64,000 nt of DNA from positions 1-64,000 of the forward strand of contig CAIXXM010000102.1 in the NCBI GenBank assembly GCA_903923395.1, given 5' to 3'. Positions 38,487 through 47,170 of the stretch are shown piece by piece. A model generated the notes under the pieces. The model ran no database searches and had not been told where the DNA came from. It saw nothing but the letters and a program-made list of their open reading frames with translations. The number at the start of each line of letters is the position of its first letter. Within the stretch, counting starts at the first letter, position 1. The translations under genes and the position numbers were made by a program. Source of the stretch: an uncultured Acidobacteriia bacterium. GTDB lineage: Bacteria; Acidobacteriota; Terriglobia; Bryobacterales; Bryobacteraceae.

Positions 38487-39215
38487 ATGATGAAGTTATT
38501 CAAAACAGCTGCTGTGGTGCTCTTTATCGGTCTTGCCGGCATCGCGTCAGTCACGCCGGCACGTGCGGATGAGTGGAACAAAAAGACGGTGATGACATTC
38601 AGCGGCCCGGTTGAAATCCCCGGTGTGCACCTGGCCGGCTTTGCTGTGCTGCCCGCAGGAACTTACGTCTTCAAGCTTCTGGATTCCTCTTCAGACCGTC
38701 ACATCGTGCAGATCTTCAGCGAAGACGAAAAGACTGTTTATGCCACAATTCTCGCGATCCCCAATTACCGTTTGAAGTCTACAGACAAGACGGTCATCAC
38801 CTTCCGTGAACGTCCCGCCGGTGAACCGGAGGCTTTGCGTGCCTGGTTCTATCCTGGCGCCAACTGGGGAGAGGAATTTGTCTACGGTAAAGCCAAGGCG
38901 GTGGAACTTGCCAAGACCTCTGCTGTTCCAGTTCTCTTCATGCCCGCGGAAGCAGCCGCGGAGGTGACCTCCCACCCCGCCACTCCGGACATGCCAGTAG
39001 TTGTGGAACTGAAGCGCCAGCCCGTCATGGCCATTCAGCCGACTGGCGAAGAAGTGGAACTTGCCGCTGTAGTCGCTCCGGTTCCCGCGGCGCTCGTTGC
39101 TGACACGGCGGCAACTCTCCCTGCGACTGCCAGCAACACTCCCCTGCTTGCACTGGGTGGCCTGCTCGCACTTGCGGCAGCCTTCTCCCTCCGTGCATAC
39201 GCCAAGTCTGTCTAG
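38487..39215 (+). CDS. Exported protein with C-terminal LPxTA-type sortase sorting signal
   Basis: Start MMKLFKTAAVVLFIGLAGIASVTPARA; C-term LPATASNTPLLALGGLLALAAAFSLRAYAKSV (motif, hydrophobic helix, basic tail). Confidence 0.8.
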   Translation: MMKLFKTAAVVLFIGLAGIASVTPARADEWNKKTVMTFSGPVEIPGVHLAGFAVLPAGTYVFKLLDSSSDRHIVQIFSEDEKTVYATILAIPNYRLKSTDKTVITFRERPAGEPEALRAWFYPGANWGEEFVYGKAKAVELAKTSAVPVLFMPAEAAAEVTSHPATPDMPVVVELKRQPVMAIQPTGEEVELAAVVAPVPAALVADTAATLPATASNTPLLALGGLLALAAAFSLRAYAKSV

Positions 39216-39231
39216 TCCAGGCAGTTTCTCC

Positions 39232-39260
39232 GCCCGCTGCTGATTATTCTGTCAGCGGGC
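39232..39260 (+). terminator. Intercistronic hairpin GCCCGCTG...CAGCGGGC (8-bp stem) between the LPxTA gene and the malic enzyme gene
   Basis: Inverted repeat 39232-39239 / 39253-39260; no T-run, so attenuation or mRNA stabilisation rather than a classic terminator. Confidence 0.4.
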
Positions 39261-39284
39261 TTGCAAGGCAAAGAAAAGAATGGC

Positions 39285-41018
39285 ATGCGACCCCTGGTCA
39301 TCCCCGAACTGGCGCCTGCCTTGAACTGCGGCAAGCCGGACAGCACTGTAATTCATACAAAGGCCCGCGGTCTCGATGTCCTCAACTCGCCTTTCCTCAA
39401 CAAGGGGACTGCGTTCACTGCCCGGGAGCGTCACGACCTTGGCCTTACCGGCTTGCTTCCGTCCGATATTGGCACTCTGGAGATGCAGGTCCGCCGTGCT
39501 TACATCCAGTACGAACGGCTCCCGGATGCTCTCAGCCGCAACGTTTATCTGTCGGCGCTCCATGACCGCAACGACGTTTTGTTTTACCGCCTCCTGTCGG
39601 AACATCTCCGGGAGATGATTCCGGTCGTCAATGATGTCACGGTGGGGCTCGCGATGGAGCAGTACCACCATGAATCCCGCCGTCCGCGCGGCGTTTACCT
39701 CTCGATCGATCACATGGATTCCATGGAGGAATCCTTTCGGAACCTTGCCGTTGGCCCTGGTGCAGCGGACCTCATCCTCGCCACGGACGCCGAACAGATT
39801 CCTGGCCTCGGCGACTGGGGCGTTGGCGGCATTGAAGTTTCCATCGGCAAACTGGCGATCTACACCGCCGCGGGCGGAATTGATCCCGCCCGTGCCATTC
39901 CAGTAATGCTCGATTGCGGTACCAACCGGGACAGCCTGCTCAAAGACCCGATGTACGTTGGCAACCGTCACCCGCGCGTCAGAGGTGCCCGTTACGACGA
40001 ATTCATTTCACGGTACGTCGCAATCGCGACCCGGCTCTTTCCCGGGGTCATGCTTCTCTGGCAGGATCTGGAGGCGGCCAATGCCCGCCGGATTCTCACG
40101 AAATACGGAAGAAGCCTCTGCACTTTCAATGATGAGATACAGGGAACCGGGGCTATCACTCTGGCGGCCATTATTTCCGCAAGCAGAGTTTCAGGTACGC
40201 CCATGCGCAACCACCGTGTCGTTATCTTTGGCGCGGGAACCGCAGGGCTGGGCATCGCGGATCAGATTTGTGCCGCAATGGTTATGGAAGGTCGGACACA
40301 GGCGCAGGCCATCGGTCATTTCTGGTGTGTGGACCAGCATGGTCTTCTGGTCCAGGGGCAGGCGTCGAAGTTGAGCGGTGAGCAATTGATGTATGCCCGC
40401 CCCGATTCGGAAACCAAGGGTTGGAAGCAGGATGCCCCCGGCATCTCACTGGCGGAGACCGTGCGGCGGGTCCGGCCTTCCATTCTGGTTGGTGCCTCCG
40501 GCGTCCCGGGCAGTTTCACGGAAGCCATCATTCGCGAGATGTCGGCGCATGTGGAAAGGCCGCTCATCATACCGCTCTCCAACCCGGCACCCCGTTCGGA
40601 AGCAAATCCCGTTGACCTTCTGGCCTGGAGCGGAGGCCGCGCGCTTATCGCCACGGGCAGCACATTCGCTCCCGTGACTTACAAGGGAGTTACCTATGTG
40701 ATCGGGCAGGTCGATAACGCAATGCTATTTCCTGGGCTCTGTCTGGGAACGATTGTTTCCAAGGCGAAGGTTGTGAGTGAAGGCATGTTCATGGCGGCGG
40801 CGAATGCCGTTTCCAGCCTGGTCGCCGTCCTGCAGCCCGGGGCTTCTCTCTTGCCCCACATTGACGATCTCCGCAGCGTTTCGCTGACCGTCGCTTCCGC
40901 TGTGGTGGAGACAGTGGAAGCCGAAGGTCTCTCTGATGTCCGTCTCCACGATATTGTGCAGGAAGTCCGCGATGCCATGTGGCAGCCCGCATACCGCGAG
41001 ATCGTCGCGTCTGAATGA
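39285..41018 (+). CDS. NAD(P)-dependent malic enzyme
   Basis: 'NKGTAFTARERHDLGLTGLLP', 'GWGVGGIEVSIGKLAIYTAAGGIDP'-like, 'FNDEIQGTGAITLA', 'VIFGAGTAGLGIAD'; ORF extends upstream to 39261. Confidence 0.92.
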   Translation: MRPLVIPELAPALNCGKPDSTVIHTKARGLDVLNSPFLNKGTAFTARERHDLGLTGLLPSDIGTLEMQVRRAYIQYERLPDALSRNVYLSALHDRNDVLFYRLLSEHLREMIPVVNDVTVGLAMEQYHHESRRPRGVYLSIDHMDSMEESFRNLAVGPGAADLILATDAEQIPGLGDWGVGGIEVSIGKLAIYTAAGGIDPARAIPVMLDCGTNRDSLLKDPMYVGNRHPRVRGARYDEFISRYVAIATRLFPGVMLLWQDLEAANARRILTKYGRSLCTFNDEIQGTGAITLAAIISASRVSGTPMRNHRVVIFGAGTAGLGIADQICAAMVMEGRTQAQAIGHFWCVDQHGLLVQGQASKLSGEQLMYARPDSETKGWKQDAPGISLAETVRRVRPSILVGASGVPGSFTEAIIREMSAHVERPLIIPLSNPAPRSEANPVDLLAWSGGRALIATGSTFAPVTYKGVTYVIGQVDNAMLFPGLCLGTIVSKAKVVSEGMFMAAANAVSSLVAVLQPGASLLPHIDDLRSVSLTVASAVVETVEAEGLSDVRLHDIVQEVRDAMWQPAYREIVASE

Positions 41019-41875
41019 ATACTGTACTGCTGTTCATCCCTTTGCTGCTTTCCAGCCAGGAAACTGACTTCCATATCGCGGTCAACGTCGACCTTGTGGT
41101 GTTGACCGCCACGGTGCATGACAGAAAAGGACAACTGGCGCCGCAACTCGGAGTCCAGGATTTTCAAGTTTTTGAAGATGGTACCCGCCAAACCATTCGA
41201 GTCTTCCGCCATGAAGATGTTCCCGTCACCGTTGGCCTGGTGGTCGATCACAGCGGCAGCATGCGGAATAAACTCCCGGGTGTAATTGCCGCCGGCCGTG
41301 CTTTCGCCAGTTCCAGCAACCCAGACGACCACATGTTCGTGGTGAACTTCAACGAGCAAGTGACCGTTGGCGCTGACCGCTTTACTGACGGACCGAACGA
41401 ACTTGCCGCGGCGATTATGAACCGCCCCGCCGCAGGTCAGACCGCGCTCTATGATGCGATTTTCGCCGCTCTGGAACGGTTGCCAAAAGCCGGGCCGGAG
41501 AAGAAAGCGTTGCTGGTTGTCAGCGACGGTTCTGACAACGCCAGCAAACACTCGCTTGCGGAGGTCCTTGACAAGCTCTCCAAGTCCAATGCAATCGTGT
41601 ATTCCATCGGCATTTTTGATCTGAACGACGCCGACAGCAACCGCGGTGTATTACGCCAATTGGCCCGTGTTACCGGCGGTGAGGCATTCTTCCCGCAACA
41701 CTATAGTGACGTTACCGGTGTCTGTCAGCAAATCGCACGGGAGATACGTACGCAGTACACGCTTGGCTATGTCTCCACGAACGCTTCGCGCACCGGTTCC
41801 AGAAATGTCATGGTGACCGCCGGCCGCAATCTCACAGTCCGGACCCGCACCTCATACACCGCTGGCGGCAAATGA
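41015..41875 (+). CDS. Exported VWA-domain protein (VWFA-related acidobacterial type, intact MIDAS DHSGS)
   Basis: 286 aa; 'VGLVVDHSGSMRNKL', 'LLVVSDGSDNAS'; ATGA overlaps on both sides. Confidence 0.85.
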   Translation: MNTVLLFIPLLLSSQETDFHIAVNVDLVVLTATVHDRKGQLAPQLGVQDFQVFEDGTRQTIRVFRHEDVPVTVGLVVDHSGSMRNKLPGVIAAGRAFASSSNPDDHMFVVNFNEQVTVGADRFTDGPNELAAAIMNRPAAGQTALYDAIFAALERLPKAGPEKKALLVVSDGSDNASKHSLAEVLDKLSKSNAIVYSIGIFDLNDADSNRGVLRQLARVTGGEAFFPQHYSDVTGVCQQIAREIRTQYTLGYVSTNASRTGSRNVMVTAGRNLTVRTRTSYTAGGK

Positions 41876-42414
41876 AGTGCACTCTCACCTGGTTCCGTTG
41901 GTCTCTCTTTGCTGTCGCCGTGACCTTGCTCACCTATTCAACCGGCGTGTACCTCGAAACGTACTTGTTTCAGCAGCAGAAGTTGCCTGTCTTTCTCCAT
42001 CAGGGAAGTGACGTGCCGCCGGTTGCGGGGCTGATCGGACGGTTGGAAGTTACCCGCCTGGGATTATCTGCGATCGTCATGGAAGGCACCGGCACCGCCG
42101 TTTTGCGCCATGCCGCCGGACACATCGCTGGCACCCCGCTTCCGGGTCAGCCCGGAAACACCGGCATCTCCGCGCACCGGGATACCTTGTTCCGCCCGCT
42201 CCGCAATATCCGCATGCGCGATGTGATCACCCTGACGACCCCACAGGGAACGTATAAGTACAGTGTCCGGTCCACCCAGATTGTAGAGCCGGAAAATATA
42301 ACTGTCCTTGCATCAGGCCCTGGCGAGACACTTACATTGGTAACTTGCTATCCGTTCTACTTCATCGGTCCTGCCCCCAAACGCTTCATCGTGACGGCAA
42401 AGAGGATCCTGTAA
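41872..42414 (+). CDS. Sortase, class D-like
   Basis: 180 aa; N-terminal TM; 'IGRLEVTRLGLSAIVMEG', catalytic His 'TGISAHRDTLFRPLRNI', TLxTC 'LTLVTCYPFYFIGPAPKRFIV' (Cys and Arg). Confidence 0.9.
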   Translation: MKCTLTWFRWSLFAVAVTLLTYSTGVYLETYLFQQQKLPVFLHQGSDVPPVAGLIGRLEVTRLGLSAIVMEGTGTAVLRHAAGHIAGTPLPGQPGNTGISAHRDTLFRPLRNIRMRDVITLTTPQGTYKYSVRSTQIVEPENITVLASGPGETLTLVTCYPFYFIGPAPKRFIVTAKRIL

Positions 42415-42446
42415 GTACACTTCCGGAGCCGTATCACAAAAGCGGT

Positions 42447-42493
42447 AGGCCTGATTGGCGTGGAATAACTGTCCACCGCGCCTGATCAGGCCT
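42447..42493. terminator. Probable bidirectional terminator hairpin between convergent sortase and PEP-CTERM genes
   Basis: AGGCCTGAT (42447-42455) / ATCAGGCCT (42485-42493), inner GTGGA/TCCAC pairing. Confidence 0.6.
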
Positions 42494-42522
42494 TCGTTAA
42501 AGCAGTAAATGCTCTTGGTGGG

Positions 42523-43293
42523 CTAAGAGTTTGAGAAGCGTTTCAGTCGCAACAGAGCGATGCATGCAAACGCACCGCCGAAGAGAAGGATGGTGCCCGG
42601 TTCAGGCGTGCTGCTAACTGGGCCGGGGTTGGATGAAAAGGTTCCCGTTCCCGACGCATTGAACTGCGGACCCGGATAGGCTTGGTTCGAGGTTACTGTC
42701 CCGGTGGTGAAATTGGGCAGCAAAGAAGAGAGACTCCAGGAAGCGTTTTCCTGAGTCTGTCCGGTGAAGTCCAGATAGGAAGAGGTGAGAATGAGCTGGT
42801 TCAGGTTACCCGAGTTAGAACTGGCATTGAAGCTGCCACCCGTGGAGTTGATGTTGGAACTGAAGCTGGCACCCGTTGTGGCAGGGCTGCCCGTGACAGA
42901 AAACACGCCTGACAGAAGGTTCGCGCCGGGGTTGCTCTCATTATCGATGAAGGAAAAAGTTCCGGAGTAGCCAGTTTGGTCCAGCCCATCACCCGCGCCG
43001 CAAGTTGAGGCACAGTTTCCAATCTGTGTTGAAGTTGCGCTCAAGGTAAAGGTCGCGTTCTCAGGACTGGAGGTGAAAGGCAGACCAGCGCCGGAAAACT
43101 GAAATGAAACCGAACCGGAAGCAGATACCGTCGTCGTATTGCCTGACGTCGTGATGCTCCACTGTTGTTCGGAACCCGTGGACTGCAGATATTGCGCAAA
43201 GGTGACGGAAGTTGCCATGGCGGAGGGAATTCCCGCTATCGTGATCGCGGCAGCCAGGATCATGCCCCGAACGCTGTATCGTTTATGAAACAT
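42523..43293 (-). CDS. PEP-CTERM protein (exosortase-type sorting signal)
   Basis: 256 aa; signal peptide; C-term SSTPEPGTILLFGGAFACIALLRLKRFSNS. Confidence 0.9.
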   Translation of the reverse strand: MFHKRYSVRGMILAAAITIAGIPSAMATSVTFAQYLQSTGSEQQWSITTSGNTTTVSASGSVSFQFSGAGLPFTSSPENATFTLSATSTQIGNCASTCGAGDGLDQTGYSGTFSFIDNESNPGANLLSGVFSVTGSPATTGASFSSNINSTGGSFNASSNSGNLNQLILTSSYLDFTGQTQENASWSLSSLLPNFTTGTVTSNQAYPGPQFNASGTGTFSSNPGPVSSTPEPGTILLFGGAFACIALLRLKRFSNS

Positions 43294-43364
43294 GTGAAAG
43301 ATTGGTTCTCCTTATTCTCGGTTCCGCTTCCTCCGAAAGACTGCGGAACGCATTGGCGATAAGC

Positions 43365-43379
43365 GCAGTTCAGGAGCCA
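43365..43379 (-). promoter_or_regulatory. Candidate sigma-54 -24/-12 promoter for the PEP-CTERM gene
   Basis: Minus strand TGGCTCCTGAACTGC matches TGGCAC-N5-TTGC with correct GG-N10-GC spacing; -12 element about 70 nt from the ATG. Confidence 0.5.
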
Positions 43380-43459
43380 AAGTTTCAACTGACACAAACC
43401 AAAGAGCCAAGGTGCCGCGTGCTAACCCGGTACAGCGTCCTCTGGACGATCATTTACGG

Positions 43460-44473
43460 TCACAGTGACTGTATGATGTCGCGGATCTGTTCCGTCGTGA
43501 GATTCCCGCCGCATGCCGGTATTGCTGCGCGGAGGCCCCGGCATAATTCCGGATATCCCAGCAGTGCCGCCACTGCGGCGGCACCGGCAGGTTCTATCAA
43601 GAGCCGTTCCCGCAGTAATAGGTGCTGCATCGCCATTTGCAGACTTTCCTCACTTACCAGGACGACATCATCCACAAGCCCCTGCATATCCTCTACGGCC
43701 TCAGGTATGGGTATCCGCACTGCGATTCCGTCGGCAATCGTCCTGGCATCCGCCGCAGTCACAATGCGCCCGGACTTCCACGAATCATGCATCGCGCGGG
43801 CGTGTAAGCTGCTGACACCGATAATCCGGGTACCTGGGGAGTGAGCCTTGACCCACCTGGCCACGCCAGTGAGCAGCGCACCATTGCCTAATGGAAGCAC
43901 GACAACATCATAAGTGGTTCCGGCGGCCAATAACTCAACGCCAAGCGATCCGGCTCCCTCCGCGATCTCCTTTTGCAAGCCATCCACCACCAGATAAGCA
44001 TCGTGCTCCTGTGCCCACTTTGCCGCGGCCAGCTTTGCTTCGTCAAAGTCTTCTCCCTCCAGCAGCACCTCGGCCCCGAATTCCCGCATTTTCGCGACCT
44101 TTAGCGGATTTGCGTTCACCGCGGCAAAAACGGTGAGTGGAATCCCCTTCGCCCGGCAGCAATAGGCCAAGGCCTGCCCGAAGTTACCCGCACTCGCGCA
44201 GACCAGGCGCGCCGCTGTCTCCAGTTTCTGTGTGAAGTAAGAGGCACCACGTCCCTTGAAGCTGCCGGCCGGGTTGAGTGTTTCTATCTTGAGCGTCAAC
44301 GTGCAGTCGAACAGAGCGGACAAACCCTCGCTGACATACTGCGGCGTATGCAAAAAGACAGGGTCAATTCTCCGCGATGCTTCGGCGATGTTCTCAAGCG
44401 AGAGACGGTGGTGGAGATGCACTATAGAACCCCGCGTACCCGCGCGAATCCATGCACCCTTGCCAGTGCGCAC
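43460..44473 (-). CDS. PLP-dependent threonine dehydratase/serine dehydratase-like enzyme (true start probably downstream of 44473)
   Basis: 337 aa; 'NPAGSFKGRGASYF', 'VCASAGNFGQALAY', 'LPLGNGALLTGVARWVK'. Confidence 0.85.
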   Translation of the reverse strand: MRTGKGAWIRAGTRGSIVHLHHRLSLENIAEASRRIDPVFLHTPQYVSEGLSALFDCTLTLKIETLNPAGSFKGRGASYFTQKLETAARLVCASAGNFGQALAYCCRAKGIPLTVFAAVNANPLKVAKMREFGAEVLLEGEDFDEAKLAAAKWAQEHDAYLVVDGLQKEIAEGAGSLGVELLAAGTTYDVVVLPLGNGALLTGVARWVKAHSPGTRIIGVSSLHARAMHDSWKSGRIVTAADARTIADGIAVRIPIPEAVEDMQGLVDDVVLVSEESLQMAMQHLLLRERLLIEPAGAAAVAALLGYPELCRGLRAAIPACGGNLTTEQIRDIIQSL

Positions 44474-45402
44474 GCGACCAATTGCCCTTCCGGGTCACTG
44501 ACGGGATTCACGGGCACGAACAGTGCGGTTTCCTCCCGCCGCGCAAATACATTGCTGGCCACCAGCGCCCGCATCATCCAAATCGCGGCTTTCACGCTGG
44601 GGCAGGTGAAGCCGATCCAGCCGGGGCAGGGAACTTCGCAAGGTTCCAGTCCAGTTTCCGCCCGAACCTTTTCTGCGAGTTTCCTGCGCGTCACAGCATC
44701 TGAAAGTGAATCAAAGCCGAATCCAACCACGGCAGGCTGGAGCAGGGGCGTTTCGGCGGACATGGCGTCAAACAGATCGCCCACCGCTTTCTGCCGTCCG
44801 CTCACGACATGTTCGAGCCAGTAATGACCCGTCTTCGCGATGGCGGTGATGACGTTCTTGATCTCTTTTTCCACGCGGTAGTGCGGACCCGCCGGTAACT
44901 CCAGCCAGACTCCTTCACAGCGCGCGGAAACATTCTCCATCACGATTGCGCGCGCCAGCCAGCCTGCGGTGACAGCACTGTCGCACTCCACGCGCACCCA
45001 TCCGGGCTCGGGCGAGGGCATCACCGCCAGTGTGGACACCATCCGGATGCCCCTGCAAATCTCATTCACCACCTGGCGGTAGCGCGCGGGTTCCGCCGCA
45101 ACTTCGTTTTCGGATGCCGCCAGCAGCAGTTTCCCTTTGTGCGGTGGTCCGCCAGCCATGGCCAGTTCACAGAAACTTCCCCAAACGTCATCCCAGGCGA
45201 CCTTGCCATCGGGGGTGTACTTCAGTGCCGCGGTTCCCATCGAAATGGGCTGCACGTCTTCGTAGCGGTCCTGATACTCATCGGGCAGAATCGCGCGGAT
45301 CCGCAGCTCCAGGGCCTCGAACGCACGCCGGTCGTCCGGGTTCATCCGGATCATCTTTCCGGCGACCCGCGCCGTGTTCCATAACTCCGCAGGGGATAGC
45401 AT
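44422..45402 (-). CDS. Protein of unknown function, 326 aa
   Basis: Long ORF in a co-directional tight array; no recognisable family motif. Confidence 0.7.
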   Translation of the reverse strand: MLSPAELWNTARVAGKMIRMNPDDRRAFEALELRIRAILPDEYQDRYEDVQPISMGTAALKYTPDGKVAWDDVWGSFCELAMAGGPPHKGKLLLAASENEVAAEPARYRQVVNEICRGIRMVSTLAVMPSPEPGWVRVECDSAVTAGWLARAIVMENVSARCEGVWLELPAGPHYRVEKEIKNVITAIAKTGHYWLEHVVSGRQKAVGDLFDAMSAETPLLQPAVVGFGFDSLSDAVTRRKLAEKVRAETGLEPCEVPCPGWIGFTCPSVKAAIWMMRALVASNVFARREETALFVPVNPVSDPEGQLVACALARVHGFARVRGVL

Positions 45403-45417
45403 CGCTTTCTTCTACTA

Positions 45418-46371
45418 TTACGCCATGCGGGATGGACTGGATGGCTCCCCCTGCGGCCGGGGATGGAATGGAGAGTATTCGGCGCGTCCGAGAGTTATTC
45501 CCGCTGGCAGTGTGGTCTGTCTCCATCCGGCGATAGCAAAGAGCAGGAAGCGGCCCGTGCCGCCTGTTACCCCACGCGGATCATCGGTGTTGAAAACAAC
45601 CTGCGCACTTCCGGTCAACTGTAGAATCTGCCCGCTTGTTGGGTCCGGTACAACGAGCCCGGCGGAAGGGTCCAGCATCAGGTTGCCGAAGGTCTGGAAC
45701 ATGCCGTTGCCGGAGTAATCCGGGAAGCGCAAGTGGTTTTCATCCAACACTTCGACGAAACCTGGATAACCGCCCCGGTGCGAAACGTCTGCGCCTCGTG
45801 CCGGGTGCGCACTCGCAATGAATAGTGTGTCCGCCCGCTGCAGAAGCAAGGCCTGTGCGGTGCCTAAGGCTTGGCCCGCCAAGGGATCGCTTTCCTGCCG
45901 CGCGGACGGCTGAGACTGCGTGATTTCTCTGCGGTTGATGTACTTCGGGCAGTTCGGAAAGGCTTCTCTTACGTTGAACTGGAGGGTGGCTTCTGATGGT
46001 CTGGCGATCTCTCCATTGATCCGGAGGCGTCTTCGCGTGGCTAACTCAATGGCAAGTCCGCCCACGGAGGGATTGTCGCCGATGTTCCGCCAGAATGGAT
46101 CACCCGGGTCCACGATGGCTGTGGTTAGATCGAAATCGACCTGGGTGCCGTCGGCCGAGGTCATGAAGCCGCGCTTGCCAAACAGGATGGAAGCCCAGAT
46201 CTGTCCTGCGGCATCCCTGCTTCCGAACACAGCCATGGTTTGCTCTGCCAGAAAGGGCAGGGCGCCACCCATGATGCGGCGCGAAATGATGTTCCCGTTG
46301 CGCTCGGCGATGGCTTCCTGGCCGGTCAGCCGCTGTACTTCGCGTTCGCCTTCATGAAATGGATTCTGCAT
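45418..46371 (-). CDS. Pyridoxamine 5'-phosphate oxidase-family (FMN-binding split barrel) protein
   Basis: 317 aa; 'FHEGEREVQRLTG', 'FLAEQTMAVFGSRDAAGQIWASILFGKRGFM', 'LATRRRLRINGEI'. Confidence 0.7.
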   Translation of the reverse strand: MQNPFHEGEREVQRLTGQEAIAERNGNIISRRIMGGALPFLAEQTMAVFGSRDAAGQIWASILFGKRGFMTSADGTQVDFDLTTAIVDPGDPFWRNIGDNPSVGGLAIELATRRRLRINGEIARPSEATLQFNVREAFPNCPKYINRREITQSQPSARQESDPLAGQALGTAQALLLQRADTLFIASAHPARGADVSHRGGYPGFVEVLDENHLRFPDYSGNGMFQTFGNLMLDPSAGLVVPDPTSGQILQLTGSAQVVFNTDDPRGVTGGTGRFLLFAIAGWRQTTLPAGITLGRAEYSPFHPRPQGEPSSPSRMA

Positions 46372-46406
46372 GGTGTCTTCGAACTTGGAGAGAGAGGGAC
46401 AAAGCG

Positions 46407-46976
46407 TTAGACTGCTGTCACCCGAAACACGCCCTTAATGCACTGCGGATTTCGAACTGCAATCTGGATGTGTGTTTTCTCCCGAAAGCCGGAACCCTCG
46501 TAAAGCGGTGCGCCTTCTGTAAATACACCCTTCACGGTGTCGACAGGGGGCAAACCTTGTGCCTTCCGGATCGAATGAAAACGAAGGATCACGGCGCAAT
46601 TTAGGTTCCGGCGCAACTGGTCTCTGCTGTTCACTGGCAGTGGTAGATCTGCCGCTTTGGAAACCTCAACGAGACTGCGATGCGCTGTCAGAACCCATTC
46701 CAAGCCGGGAGCAGTTGTTAAATCCAGGCATAAACCGAGATCAATCACGGCACCAATCACGTAAGGCCTCTTGATTCCTGATCCCCGGCGTGCCGAAGTT
46801 TCCTTCGCGAATTCCAATCCCCGCTGTGGATTGGCCTCCCAGAAGTAAACGCCGGGACCCAGCCAGTCATAATCGTTATTGCTGGGCTGGAACGGAGCGC
46901 CACTCAATAGTTTCTCGCCCACACGCTCATCACACCCGTGGTACCCGAGAATGAATGCGGAGGATAAGCGGTGCAC
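46407..46976 (-). CDS. Putative ADP-ribosyltransferase-like protein (toxin candidate), GTG start
   Basis: 189 aa; 'ILGYHGCDERVGEKLLSGAPF...YDWLGPGVYFWEANPQRGLEFAKE' resembles the YHG...GxGxYF...A..fA pattern of DUF3990-type ART folds. Confidence 0.6.
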   Translation of the reverse strand: MHRLSSAFILGYHGCDERVGEKLLSGAPFQPSNNDYDWLGPGVYFWEANPQRGLEFAKETSARRGSGIKRPYVIGAVIDLGLCLDLTTAPGLEWVLTAHRSLVEVSKAADLPLPVNSRDQLRRNLNCAVILRFHSIRKAQGLPPVDTVKGVFTEGAPLYEGSGFREKTHIQIAVRNPQCIKGVFRVTAV

Positions 46977-46981
46977 GTGAC

Positions 46982-47170
46982 CTATCTGTAGTGCTTGGAG
47001 AGTTTTCCCGACTTCGTGTAGATGCCTTCGTCAATCAGCACTTGGCGTGCGCTTGCCCGCGACTTCACGGCACGTTTTGTGAATGCCACAGCGGCTTTGC
47101 GGAACTCCTCTACTGCCTGCGGAGTGTGCAAATCCCATTTTAGGATCGACGGTGTGCCTTCTGCCTTCAC
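46982..47170 (-). CDS. 62-aa small protein, candidate antitoxin partner, GTG start
   Basis: MKAEGTPSILKWDLHTPQAVEEFRKAAVAFTKRAVKSRASARQVLIDEGIYTKSGKLSKHYR; 5-nt gap to the 46407..46976 gene. Confidence 0.6.
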   Translation of the reverse strand: MKAEGTPSILKWDLHTPQAVEEFRKAAVAFTKRAVKSRASARQVLIDEGIYTKSGKLSKHYR

